DNA from: Bacteroidota bacterium
GTDB lineage: Bacteria; Bacteroidota; Ignavibacteria; Ignavibacteriales; Ignavibacteriaceae
Assembly: GCA_022562275.1 (NCBI GenBank)
Contig: JADFPP010000005.1
Coordinates: 1-64,000 of the forward strand
Direction: 5' to 3'
Length of the DNA stretch: 64,000 bases
The notes beneath the pieces were generated by a model. The model saw nothing but the letters and a program-made list of their open reading frames with translations, was not told the origin of the DNA and searched no databases. Within the stretch, counting starts at the first letter, position 1. Every line of letters starts with the position of its first letter. Below, one piece after another: positions 34,792 to 44,260 of the stretch. Both the position numbers and the translations under genes were made by a program.

Positions 34792-36240
34792 ATGAATTTT
34801 AAAATAATTTTTAAAATTATCGGCTTTCTTTTAATGCTTACCGGCGTCTTTATGATGTTTGGTATTCCTTTCTCAATTTATTATCAAACTGATGATATTT
34901 TTGCATTAGTGTTATCCGGTACTATCACTTCTGCAACAGGATTAATTATCTGGTTATTCACACGCAATCCCGAAAATAATGAACTCGGAAAAAGAGAAGG
35001 TTATCTAATAGTTACTCTCGGCTGGGTGTTTATGTCACTATTCGGTGCAATACCATTTATTATTTACGGCGCTATTCCAAACTTTAGTGATGCCTTTTTT
35101 GAAACTATGTCAGGGTTTACTACAACCGGTGCTACAATCCTTACCGATATTGAGGCAATTCCTGCAGGACTCCTTTTTTGGAGAAGCCTCACACAGTGGC
35201 TTGGTGGAATGGGAATTATAGTGCTCTCACTTGCCATTCTTCCCATACTCGGTATAGGGGGAATGCAATTATTTACAGCCGAAGTACCCGGGATAACAAA
35301 AGATAAACTTCATCCGCGAGTAAAGGAAACGGCTAAACGGCTTTGGGGTATTTATGTAATCCTCACATTTACCGAAATGATACTGTTAATGATAGGCGGC
35401 ATGAATCTTTTCGATGCGATAAATCATTCATTCACTACAATGGCCACCGGAGGATTTTCAACAAAGAATGCAAACACAGCTTACTTTACTTCATCTTTTA
35501 TTCAGTATGTGTTTATCATTTTTATGATATTTGCCGGAATGAACTTTACTTTACATTACATGGGTTTTCACGGTAAATTCGGTTTTGTAAGGAGCAATAC
35601 TGAATTCAGGTATTACATTTCTTTTATTATCATAGTTGCTGTTGTAGTGGCGGTGATTCATTTGCCTAATGTAAGCTTTCATCCGGAAGAATCAATCAGG
35701 CAGGCACTATTTCAAGTAACATCACTTGTTACAACAACAGGTTATGTTTCTTCCGACTATGAAAATTGGGCACCCTTCTCAAGAATGTTTTTCTTTACTT
35801 TGTTGTTCATTGGAGGATGTGCAGGATCTACGGGTGGTGGGATAAAATTTGCGAGGCACTATATACTATTTAAAAACAGTTTCCTCGAGTTAAAAAGACT
35901 TATCCACCCGCGTGCAATTATTCCTGTGAGATTTAATGGAAAAGTGGTAGGAAATGATATTATTTTAAATGTTCAGGCATTTTTTATCTTCTACATTGGA
36001 ATAACAGTTTTCGGATCTATTCTTCTTTCTTTTCTAGGATTGGATTTTATTACTGCAGCCGGAGCGGTTGCTGCATGCATCGGAAATGTAGGCCCTGGTA
36101 TTGGCGCAGTTGGACCTGTAAGCAATTTTGCTGACTTGCCGGAGGTAGCAAAATGGATTCTCACTTTCTTTATGCTTTTGGGAAGATTAGAATTATTTAC
36201 AGTTTTATTAATATTTACACCTGCTTTTTGGAAATCCTGA
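34792..36240 (+). CDS. trkH: Trk potassium transporter, channel subunit
   Basis: A 482-residue integral membrane protein that conducts K+. The four pore loops with filter glycines are visible: GFTTTGATIL, TMATGGFSTKN, VTTTGYVSSDY and GNVGPGIGAVGP. ACAGSTGGGIKFARH is the conserved segment before the gate helix. It forms an operon with trkA and the truncated copy. Confidence 0.95.
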   Translation: MNFKIIFKIIGFLLMLTGVFMMFGIPFSIYYQTDDIFALVLSGTITSATGLIIWLFTRNPENNELGKREGYLIVTLGWVFMSLFGAIPFIIYGAIPNFSDAFFETMSGFTTTGATILTDIEAIPAGLLFWRSLTQWLGGMGIIVLSLAILPILGIGGMQLFTAEVPGITKDKLHPRVKETAKRLWGIYVILTFTEMILLMIGGMNLFDAINHSFTTMATGGFSTKNANTAYFTSSFIQYVFIIFMIFAGMNFTLHYMGFHGKFGFVRSNTEFRYYISFIIIVAVVVAVIHLPNVSFHPEESIRQALFQVTSLVTTTGYVSSDYENWAPFSRMFFFTLLFIGGCAGSTGGGIKFARHYILFKNSFLELKRLIHPRAIIPVRFNGKVVGNDIILNVQAFFIFYIGITVFGSILLSFLGLDFITAAGAVAACIGNVGPGIGAVGPVSNFADLPEVAKWILTFFMLLGRLELFTVLLIFTPAFWKS

Positions 36241-36339
36241 AAATTTTTTTTAACCTAATTAGAATTGGGGAATACGTCCCCTTTAAAGGTATAATTATCA
36301 TTGCTCATTTTTAGCACAGATAATCTCAGTCAAATATGT

Positions 36340-36347
36340 TATATTTG
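36340..36347 (+). promoter_or_regulatory. Candidate -7 element upstream of ppk1
   Basis: TATATTTG fits the Bacteroidota -7 motif TAnnTTTG and lies 24 bases before the ppk1 ATG. There is no TTG at the expected -33 distance, so support is limited. Confidence 0.35.
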
Positions 36348-36370
36348 CAATCAATTTTTAACAAAATACC

Positions 36371-38494
36371 ATGACCGGAAAAGAATTATTAAAAAAATAT
36401 AATGATCCAAAAAACTTCTTTAACAGGGATTTAAGCTGGGTTGAATTCAACATACGTGTACTTGATGAAGCATTAAATCCCAATCTCCCACTTTTAGAAA
36501 AGGTTAAATTTGTTTCTATTTTTTCATCGAACCTCGATGAATTTTACATGATAAGAATATCAGGATTGAAGGAGCAAGTGGCTGCAAATATTCTTGAACC
36601 AACAATTGATGGATTAACTCCAACGGAGCAGGTAGTAAAGATAGAAAAAGCACTGAAACCATTGATTATCAAGTTGAATAATTTATGGATGAAAGAAATT
36701 GTTCCTCAATTAAAAAAGCACGGTGTTGAATTACTAAGATTTGCAGAATTTAATAGCGAAGAACAATCATTGCTAAAAGAGTATTATAAAGATGAAATTT
36801 ATCCCGTTCTTACTCCACTCGCCTTCGATCCGGGCAGACCATTTCCTTATATTTCAAATCTTAGTCTTAATTTGGCAATACTTGTTAAAAAACCAAATGG
36901 CGAAAATCATTTTGCAAGAGTTAAGGTACCAAATATTCTTCCGCGTCTTCTCCAGGTTGATGATATATTAAAGCGGGAAAAGAAAACCGGTTTAAACGGT
37001 AAATTTCATGCAAAATTTCTCTGGCTGGAAGATTTAATAAAGGAAAACCTTGATATGCTATTCCCCGGTATGGAAGTGATTGAGGCACATCGCTTTAGAA
37101 TAACCCGCGATACAGATATAGAACTTCAAGAGGATGAAGCCGATGATCTATTACATGTTATTGAAGAAAACATACGCCAGAGGAGATTTGGTTCAGTTGT
37201 AAGAATGGAAATTGCAAGCAGAATGCCCGAATTTATGTTGGAAATTTTGATGGAAAATTTGCGTATTTCACGTGAAGATGTGCATGTAGCTGAAGGACAG
37301 ATTGGGCTTAGCGATGTGATGACTCTTTATAATCTCCCGCTTCATCAGCTAAAGGAAAAACCTCATTATCCTAAAATGCCGAAAATTTTTGAAGAAGAAG
37401 AGGATATCTTCACAACAATCAAACAGAGAGACATTCTCCTGCATCATCCTTATCATTCTTTTACTCCTGTAATTGACTTTATTAAACAGGCAGCATCAGA
37501 TCCGGATGTGCTTGCAATTAAACAAACACTTTATCGTGTGGGCAGTGATTCGCCGATTGTAAAATGTTTAATAGAGGCTGCGGAGAGGGGTAAACAAGTT
37601 GCCGTATTAGTTGAACTAAAAGCCAGGTTTGATGAAGAAAATAATATATTTTGGGCACGTGAACTTGAAAAGGTTGGTGTGCATGTTGTTTACGGTCTGG
37701 TTGGCTTGAAAACCCATGCTAAAATTACTTTGGTAGTACGAAAAGAATTCGAGGGAGTTAAAAGATATGTACATTTAGCTACCGGTAATTATAATGCCGG
37801 AACTGCAAAACTGTACACTGATCTGGGTCTCTTTACTTGCGATAAAGATATCTGCGCCGATGTATCCGATATTTTTAATTACCTTACTGGATATTCAAAA
37901 CAAAAAGATTACAGAAAACTTATTATGGCTCCCGTTAATATGCGTAATAAAATGATTGATATGATTAATAAAGAGATCGAAAACGTAAAGGCAGGCGGTG
38001 AAGGCAAAATTATATGGAAATTGAATTCTTTGGTAGACTCCACAATTATCAGTGCTTTATACGAAGCATCAATTAACGGTGTAAAAATAGATTTAATTGT
38101 AAGAGGTATTTGCTGTCTTGTTCCAAATGTTCCCGGGCTGAGTGAAAATATTAAAGTAACAAGTATTGTCGGACGATTTCTTGAACACAGCAGATTATTT
38201 TATTTTTATGATAACGGTAAGGAAAAATTCTATTTAAGCAGCGCCGATATGATGCCAAGAAATTTGGATAAAAGAGTAGAAATCTCTTTCCCAATAGAAG
38301 ATAAGAAACTTAAAAATGAATTAATGCGTACGCTTATAAGAATTGCTTTAAAAGATAATACTAAAAGCAGGTTACTCCTGCCTGATATGAGCTATGAACT
38401 TCTTAAATCGCAAAACGGTGTTAAGAAAACAAACAGTCAGGAATGGCTTATAAAACACTCTATTAAAGCCGGTGGACAAATAATAAAACACTAA
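36371..38494 (+). CDS. ppk1: Polyphosphate kinase 1
   Basis: Makes inorganic polyphosphate from ATP. It is 707 residues, the normal length. The four-domain layout is visible: N-terminal FFNRDLSWVEFNIRVLDEA, head EFYMIRISGLK, and two phospholipase-D-like catalytic domains. The autophosphorylated His is in YVHLATGNYNAGTA. AIKQTLYRVGSDSPIV and VLVELKARFDEENN are hallmark segments. Poly-P and potassium handling genes are adjacent, which may be chance. Confidence 0.96.
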   Translation: MTGKELLKKYNDPKNFFNRDLSWVEFNIRVLDEALNPNLPLLEKVKFVSIFSSNLDEFYMIRISGLKEQVAANILEPTIDGLTPTEQVVKIEKALKPLIIKLNNLWMKEIVPQLKKHGVELLRFAEFNSEEQSLLKEYYKDEIYPVLTPLAFDPGRPFPYISNLSLNLAILVKKPNGENHFARVKVPNILPRLLQVDDILKREKKTGLNGKFHAKFLWLEDLIKENLDMLFPGMEVIEAHRFRITRDTDIELQEDEADDLLHVIEENIRQRRFGSVVRMEIASRMPEFMLEILMENLRISREDVHVAEGQIGLSDVMTLYNLPLHQLKEKPHYPKMPKIFEEEEDIFTTIKQRDILLHHPYHSFTPVIDFIKQAASDPDVLAIKQTLYRVGSDSPIVKCLIEAAERGKQVAVLVELKARFDEENNIFWARELEKVGVHVVYGLVGLKTHAKITLVVRKEFEGVKRYVHLATGNYNAGTAKLYTDLGLFTCDKDICADVSDIFNYLTGYSKQKDYRKLIMAPVNMRNKMIDMINKEIENVKAGGEGKIIWKLNSLVDSTIISALYEASINGVKIDLIVRGICCLVPNVPGLSENIKVTSIVGRFLEHSRLFYFYDNGKEKFYLSSADMMPRNLDKRVEISFPIEDKKLKNELMRTLIRIALKDNTKSRLLLPDMSYELLKSQNGVKKTNSQEWLIKHSIKAGGQIIKH

Positions 38495-38561
38495 TTTTAT
38501 AGATTAACATTTAACAATTTGATTAATTTTAAATATGAAATGAAAGGAAAGATTAACTAAT

Positions 38562-39674
38562 ATGGCAGACATTACGAAAAGCGAAATTTTGAATACATTA
38601 AAAAAGCTAAACGATCCTAATCTAAAAACAGATCATCTTACTCTGAATTCAATTAAGGATTTTTCATTAGAAAAAGATTCTTTGAAAATAGAAATTTCTA
38701 TCCCCTCTGCCGAGGGCAGGATTGAAAAAAAATCTTACGAAAAAATGGTTGATGCTATCAAAAGGGAACATTCTTCATTGAAAGAAATTCATCTGAATGT
38801 GCAATCAATAAAACCAATTGTTTCTACTCATCAAGATCCGAAAAAAGATAAGTTGCTGCCCGAAGTTAAAAACACAATTGCTGTTGCAAGCGGTAAAGGT
38901 GGTGTGGGTAAAAGTACTGTTGCAGTTAACGTGGCTGTAGCTCTGGCTAAAGATGGTGCAAAAGTAGGTTTGATTGATGCGGATATTTATGGACCCAGCA
39001 TCCCGTTAATGTTAGGTGTTCAGCAAAAACCAAAAGTTTTTAAAACCGAAAGCGGGATGAAAATGGAACCGGTTTTGAGTTATGGTATTAAGCTGATCTC
39101 AATCGGTTTTCTGGTTGATGATAAAGCCCCTGTTATCTGGCGAGGACCAATGGCTAGTGGTGCAATAAAACAATTTATGGCTGATGTAGTATGGGGCGAG
39201 CTCGATTATCTTGTCTTCGATATGCCCCCCGGTACAGGAGATATTCAGCTTACTCTTGTGCAAACAGTCCCGCTTACCGGTGCAGTTATTGTTACAACTC
39301 CACAGGAAGTAGCGCTAATTGATGCAAGAAAAGCATTAAAAATGTTTAACAGGGTTAATGTGCCGGTACTCGGTATAGTTGAAAACATGAGTTACTTTAT
39401 TGCACCGGACACAGGAAACCGCTATGATATTTTTGGTGCCGGCGGGGGTGAGAAACTATCCGAAGAACTTCAAACAACCTTCCTCGGTAGTATCCCCATT
39501 GATGCCCGCATACGTGAAGGCGGAGATAAAGGTGTGCCTATTATTCATGACGATCCGGATACAAAACATGCTGCCGCAATAATGGATATTACACATAATA
39601 TTGTAGAACAGGTTAATATCAGAAATTCTAAATCCACCGGTAAGGTTGAAATATTACTTGGCAACAATGATTGA
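38562..39674 (+). CDS. mrp: Mrp/ApbC-type Fe-S carrier ATPase
   Basis: A 370-residue P-loop protein thought to carry Fe-S clusters to client proteins. Residues 1-90 are a MIP18/DUF59-like domain. The deviant Walker A GKGGVGKST follows, with DIYGPSIPLMLG and FDMPPGTGDIQLTL. The region where many Mrp proteins have a CxxC (ENMSYFICPHCG) reads ENMSYFIAPDTG here, so that cluster-binding pair is missing; Bacteroidota homologues often lack it too. A small NifU-like protein with CxxC follows at once. Confidence 0.92.
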   Translation: MADITKSEILNTLKKLNDPNLKTDHLTLNSIKDFSLEKDSLKIEISIPSAEGRIEKKSYEKMVDAIKREHSSLKEIHLNVQSIKPIVSTHQDPKKDKLLPEVKNTIAVASGKGGVGKSTVAVNVAVALAKDGAKVGLIDADIYGPSIPLMLGVQQKPKVFKTESGMKMEPVLSYGIKLISIGFLVDDKAPVIWRGPMASGAIKQFMADVVWGELDYLVFDMPPGTGDIQLTLVQTVPLTGAVIVTTPQEVALIDARKALKMFNRVNVPVLGIVENMSYFIAPDTGNRYDIFGAGGGEKLSEELQTTFLGSIPIDARIREGGDKGVPIIHDDPDTKHAAAIMDITHNIVEQVNIRNSKSTGKVEILLGNND

Positions 39675-39748
39675 TTTAATTATTTATTAAACCAATATTT
39701 AATGGTTAAAGCTTGCAATCTTAGGCAAGCTCTTAAATATTTTTGTTT

Positions 39749-39973
39749 ATGAAAGAAGAAATTCTCAAAGCACTCGAATCAATAAGACCATTCCTTCAGG
39801 CAGATAATGGTGACATAGAACTTGTTGAAGTGACAGAAGAGGGAATTGTAAAAGTAAAACTTTTAGGGGAATGTAAAGATTGTCCTCTTTCAGCAATGAC
39901 ATTGAGAGCGGGAATTGAACGCTTGATGATGAATCAGGTACCGGGTGTGAGGAGAATTGAAGCTGTAAAATAA
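39749..39973 (+). CDS. NifU C-terminal-like Fe-S scaffold protein
   Basis: A 74-residue single-domain NifU-C protein with the CxxC motif in GECKDCPLSAMTL, which binds a 4Fe-4S cluster. The ATG at 39749 is preferred to a TTG two codons earlier. Directly behind the CxxC-less Mrp it could supply or accept the cluster; this link is inferred from adjacency. Confidence 0.9.
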   Translation: MKEEILKALESIRPFLQADNGDIELVEVTEEGIVKVKLLGECKDCPLSAMTLRAGIERLMMNQVPGVRRIEAVK

Positions 39974-40000
39974 ATAATTATTAGTTAGTAAAGAATTATT

Positions 40001-41053
40001 ATGCCTGATATAACTTATAAGAAAACTGTTAGACTTTTATTGTGGATTTCAGGATTCATTCTGCTGATTTATTTGCTTTACCTGCTCTCAGACCTGATTA
40101 TAATTCTTGCTCTTTCTTTCTTGCTGGCTTTTATTTTTGCACCTTTTGTATTTATGCTCGAACAAAAAGGTTTAAGCCGCCTATCATCAACACTTATTGT
40201 ATTTGCTGCTTTGGCAATATTAATTTATCTCGGATTATCTGTAGTTATCCCAAAGTTTTCTTTTCAAATGAACCAATTAATAACAAGACTAAGTGAATTT
40301 TCATTAGCTGATCAGCTAAAAGTTGTACAGGATTGGTTGGCAATTTCTTTACCATTTCTTGATTTCAGCACTCTTACTACAAAAGTTGAAGATTTTTTCT
40401 CATCACAAATAGTAAATTCTTTCGAGAGCTTAACATCCTTGCTCTCAAGCATAGTTTCGGTTATAGCATTCCTTGTGATTGTACCATTCATCACCTTCTT
40501 CCTGATAAAGGACAGTAAGCGGGTATATCAAGGTATTTTAAAAATTATGCCCAACAATTATTTTGAAATGACTTACTGGATAATGAAAAAAGTAAGTTTA
40601 CAGCTTGGTTTATATGTGAGAGCGTGGATTTTTGATGCAACTTTTGTTGGTGTTCTTTTAGGGTTTGGCTTTTATATTATCGGGATACCAAATGCATTGC
40701 CTTTAGGTGTCATAGCAGGATTAGGTCACCTCATCCCTTATTTTGGGCCTATAATAGGCGGTGTGCCAGCAATCATTTTATCAATAATGATCAATGGCGA
40801 TCTTTCACAGGTTCCCCTGATAATAATTGTTGTGCTTGGTGTTTATGCAGTTGATAATGGTTTTGTACAGCCGTACATATTTGGAAAGAGCGTGGATATA
40901 CATCCTATCCTGATCATTCTTTTAATTATAGCGGGAGGACAGTTATTCGGCTTAATAGGTATGCTGCTCGCTATTCCTGTAGCAACAGTTGTTAAAACGA
41001 TGATAAAAGAAATAGTTTTTGCGTTTAAAAATTACAGGATTGTTAGAGTGTAA
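40001..41053 (+). CDS. AI-2E family transporter (permease)
   Basis: A 350-residue membrane protein with about seven to eight hydrophobic helices. It shows the family pattern of two N-terminal helix pairs, a soluble middle segment (about 80-150) and the conserved block near GVIAGLGHLIPYFGPIIGGVPAI. Members of this family include AI-2 exporters and Na+/H+ antiporters, so the substrate is open. Confidence 0.88.
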   Translation: MPDITYKKTVRLLLWISGFILLIYLLYLLSDLIIILALSFLLAFIFAPFVFMLEQKGLSRLSSTLIVFAALAILIYLGLSVVIPKFSFQMNQLITRLSEFSLADQLKVVQDWLAISLPFLDFSTLTTKVEDFFSSQIVNSFESLTSLLSSIVSVIAFLVIVPFITFFLIKDSKRVYQGILKIMPNNYFEMTYWIMKKVSLQLGLYVRAWIFDATFVGVLLGFGFYIIGIPNALPLGVIAGLGHLIPYFGPIIGGVPAIILSIMINGDLSQVPLIIIVVLGVYAVDNGFVQPYIFGKSVDIHPILIILLIIAGGQLFGLIGMLLAIPVATVVKTMIKEIVFAFKNYRIVRV

Positions 41054-41102
41054 GCAGACATGAGGTTGTCTGAAAAGTTTTGATTTTTAAAATCATAAAA
41101 AA

Positions 41103-42104
41103 CTAATTTAATTCTTCACTAATTTTCTTAATCACTTCAACAGAAGTAATCCCCTCGGCTTCAGCACTGAAGTTAGTTATGATGCGGTGACGCAATACGG
41201 GCAGCATTGCAATTCTTACGTCGTCAATATTCGGTGTGAACCTGTTTTGCATTATTGCCCTGGTTTTTGCAGCAAGTGTTAAATACTGCGAAGCTCTTGG
41301 TCCGGCTCCCCACGTAATCCAATCTTTAACAAACTGGGGAGAGTTTCCGTTTGTCGGGCGGGTCATGTTTGCAGTCTTTACAGCAAAATCAATTACATTA
41401 TCTGCAACAGGTACTTTAAGTACTAATTCCTGAAATTCTATTATTTCTTCTGCACTTATAATTTTCTCAATTTGTGCATTATACAGGCTGGTTGTAGTCT
41501 CTACTATTTTTATCTCTTCATCGAATGAAGGATATTCCAGCCACAGGTTAAACATAAACCTGTCTAATTGTGCTTCCGGAAGCGGATAGGTTCCCTCTTG
41601 TTCTATTGGATTTTGTGTTGCCAATACAAAAAACGGCTCCGGTAATTGATAGGTTGTTCCTGCTGCTGTTACTTTGTGTTCCTGCATTGCTTCTAAAAGT
41701 GCAGCTTGTGTTTTTGGCGGTGTACGGTTTATTTCATCCGCAAGAATAATGTTTGCAAAAATTGGTCCCGATATAAATTTAAAATCTCTTTTTTTTGTTA
41801 ACTGGTCTTCTTCAATAATTTCCGTTCCGGTTATATCACTCGGCATCAAATCCGGTGTGAACTGAATACGGCTGAACTTGAGGTCCATTACTTCTGAAAC
41901 TGTTTTAATAAGGAGGGTTTTTGCCAACCCGGGCACGCCAACCAGTAAGCAGTGTCCCCTTGCAAATAAAGAAATAAGCAGTTGGTCAATAATATCTTCC
42001 TGCCCGACTATTCTCTTTGCAATTTCGGATTTAATTTGTTTTATTTTAGCACTAAGTTTTTCTACAAGTTCTACGTCTTGATTAGAAGCAGTTTGATCTT
42101 TCAA
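41103..42104 (-). CDS. MoxR family AAA+ ATPase
   Basis: A 333-residue AAA+ ATPase with Walker A GVPGLAKT, Walker B IILADEINRTPPKTQAALLEAMQE and sensor 1 FVLATQNPIEQEGTYPLPEAQLDRF. MoxR proteins act as chaperones, usually beside VWA-domain and DUF58 genes. None of those partners is next to it here; it follows three PPIase genes in the same direction. Confidence 0.93.
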   Translation of the reverse strand: MKDQTASNQDVELVEKLSAKIKQIKSEIAKRIVGQEDIIDQLLISLFARGHCLLVGVPGLAKTLLIKTVSEVMDLKFSRIQFTPDLMPSDITGTEIIEEDQLTKKRDFKFISGPIFANIILADEINRTPPKTQAALLEAMQEHKVTAAGTTYQLPEPFFVLATQNPIEQEGTYPLPEAQLDRFMFNLWLEYPSFDEEIKIVETTTSLYNAQIEKIISAEEIIEFQELVLKVPVADNVIDFAVKTANMTRPTNGNSPQFVKDWITWGAGPRASQYLTLAAKTRAIMQNRFTPNIDDVRIAMLPVLRHRIITNFSAEAEGITSVEVIKKISEELN

Positions 42105-42147
42105 ATTATTGCCTGTTTTTATCGAAATGAGTAATAACCGTTAAAAT

Positions 42148-43419
42148 TCAAATTCTTATTTCCCAATAAATACTCTCCTTCAGATCTTTAATCCACTGTT
42201 CATATTCTTTTTGTTTTTTATATTCATCCGCAAGTTTTTTTAATTCTTTATAATCTCCATCTAATTCAGCAGGATGCTTTGGTACCCGTTCTTCGAGATA
42301 AACTATGTGATATCCATATGTTCCGGGTGCATATTCCAATCTTCGAGGAAAACTAATTTCACCGGATTTCAATTTTGAAACTATATCCAAAAGATTTTTA
42401 TCTAACTGGTTTAAATAAAAAGTTCCCAGACTGCCACCAAATGCTGCTGTTTCTTTATCTTCACTGTACTTTTTCGCATAATATTTTAATGTGCCTTTAT
42501 CATTTACAATGCTGTCTCTTAGGTCCGATAAGAATTGAATTGCATCTAAGTCTGCATCATCGTCCGGTTTAAATTTTATCAATATATGCCTCGTATGAAT
42601 AGCCTCTCCCCTTCTTTCCAGCATTTGAATGATATGAAATCCTACAGGCGATTTCACCACATCAGATATTTCCCCTTTACCAAGAGCAAATGCAGCAGCT
42701 TCAAACTCAGGATAAAAAATACCACGTTTAACAAATCCAAGATCCCCGTTTTGTGAAGCGCTTACCGGATCATCGGAATATTTTTTTGCCAGCTTACCAA
42801 AATCTGCACCCGCTTTTATCGAATCAAGCAGAGCTTGAGTAAGGTTCCTGGATTTCTTTATTATTCTTTCTCCCGCTTTGGGATTTCTAAAGATATGATA
42901 AATAGTAAGTTTCTCCGGGATCATCCCAATACTATCTTTATACGTGTTAAAAAATTCTTTAACTTCTCTTCTGGATGATTCAACCGAAGCAAATTTTGTT
43001 TGCTGCATTTTTTGAACCATAAGGTTTTTTCTAACATCGTCTCTTAATTCCCGCTTAATTCTTTCAATTCTCATTCCGTATATTTCTTCAATTTTTTTAA
43101 TCGAACCATATTGCTGCTGGAATACCTGAATCTGATAATCAATTCTCTGCTCAATTTCTTCATCACTTATAGTAATTGAGTCTAATTCAGACTGAGCATA
43201 AGCAAGCTTTTCTTCAATCATTGAATTTAATATTTGATTTTCTAATCCGCTAGTTTCAGGATCGATGCCTCTTTGTGCAGCAAAAATACTCATCTGGAAT
43301 TTCAATTCGCTTCGAAGAATTATTTCATTATCAACAACAGCAACTATTTTATCCAGAACTTCCTGCGGAATTGCAAAAGAGTTCAGAACAAGCAAGAGGG
43401 ATAAAATTTTATATTTCAT
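42148..43419 (-). CDS. surA: SurA-like periplasmic peptidyl-prolyl isomerase
   Basis: A 423-residue exported protein (signal peptide to about residue 18) with an N-terminal SurA chaperone region (DKIVAVVDNEIILRSELKFQM). Two parvulin/PpiC-like domains follow, the first with YSDDPVSASQNGDLGFVKRG and the second with YSEDKETAAFGGSLGTF. SurA helps barrel proteins cross the periplasm. It is the third of three chaperone genes in a row. Confidence 0.9.
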   Translation of the reverse strand: MKYKILSLLLVLNSFAIPQEVLDKIVAVVDNEIILRSELKFQMSIFAAQRGIDPETSGLENQILNSMIEEKLAYAQSELDSITISDEEIEQRIDYQIQVFQQQYGSIKKIEEIYGMRIERIKRELRDDVRKNLMVQKMQQTKFASVESSRREVKEFFNTYKDSIGMIPEKLTIYHIFRNPKAGERIIKKSRNLTQALLDSIKAGADFGKLAKKYSDDPVSASQNGDLGFVKRGIFYPEFEAAAFALGKGEISDVVKSPVGFHIIQMLERRGEAIHTRHILIKFKPDDDADLDAIQFLSDLRDSIVNDKGTLKYYAKKYSEDKETAAFGGSLGTFYLNQLDKNLLDIVSKLKSGEISFPRRLEYAPGTYGYHIVYLEERVPKHPAELDGDYKELKKLADEYKKQKEYEQWIKDLKESIYWEIRI

Positions 43420-43426
43420 TTACCAC

Positions 43427-44260
43427 CTAATTTATTAATTCTATATCATTTTTTGAATAAAGATCATTAATATAATCTTCAATAATTTTTTTTCTCTTAT
43501 CTTCAAGATATCTTTTTATAATATTCTCTTTTATTACATCGAAAGGTGGTAAAGAGCCTCTGGAATATTTTCCCAATACCTGAACAATTGAATAATATCC
43601 TCTCTTTTCGTAAATAACAATACTAATTTCAAGTGGGTGTAATCTTTTAACTACCCGCAAAACTTTCGCCGGAAAAATATTCTGTTTTTTTAATAGTACT
43701 TTGCTCTTGCTGCTAATAATTGTTGTATCTTCAGAAAAATTATTAATAGAATTCTGCCAATCGCTGTTTAGCAAAACCGATCTGAATTCCACAGCACGAT
43801 CTTCATTACTAAAATGTATCATGTTCAAATAATAAGTATCGTTTGATAGTCTGAAATCGTTCTGATTTTCTTTGTAAAAGGTAATGAGATCAACGGGGTC
43901 AACATTAATTTTTTCCTTCAACACATATTGATTAAGCACAAAAGTTGCAGCAAGTTCTCTTTCAGTTTTTGTTATCAAACTTTTATAATCTTCTTTATCT
44001 AAAATACCCTCTTTAACAGCTTCCTGATATAAGACTTCACGATTGATCCATTTTCGTATTACCTCGTTCCTATAAAAATTGCTTGATGAGTTTGTATCAA
44101 TCATAGAAAGGAGTTTTTCCTTAGAGAGATAGGAATCATTAACTCTTGCTACATAATCAGTTTTCTTATGCTCTTCACCGCAACCAAGTAAAAAGATTAC
44201 GGTAAAAAACAATAAACTAATTATCTTGATTTGATTTAAATGCTTTATGTAGTTCATCAT
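43427..44260 (-). CDS. PrsA/SurA-N-like lipoprotein
   Basis: A 277-residue lipoprotein (lipobox FLLGC near residue 27). The N-terminal half has helices like SurA_N/PrsA (YVARVNDSYLSKEKLLSMID, IRKWINREVLYQEAVKEGI). No PpiC active-site signature is seen, so it looks like a chaperone without isomerase function. It overlaps the upstream PPIase gene by 44 bases and is 8 bases from surA, which suggests joint translation. Confidence 0.75.
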   Translation of the reverse strand: MMNYIKHLNQIKIISLLFFTVIFLLGCGEEHKKTDYVARVNDSYLSKEKLLSMIDTNSSSNFYRNEVIRKWINREVLYQEAVKEGILDKEDYKSLITKTERELAATFVLNQYVLKEKINVDPVDLITFYKENQNDFRLSNDTYYLNMIHFSNEDRAVEFRSVLLNSDWQNSINNFSEDTTIISSKSKVLLKKQNIFPAKVLRVVKRLHPLEISIVIYEKRGYYSIVQVLGKYSRGSLPPFDVIKENIIKRYLEDKRKKIIEDYINDLYSKNDIELIN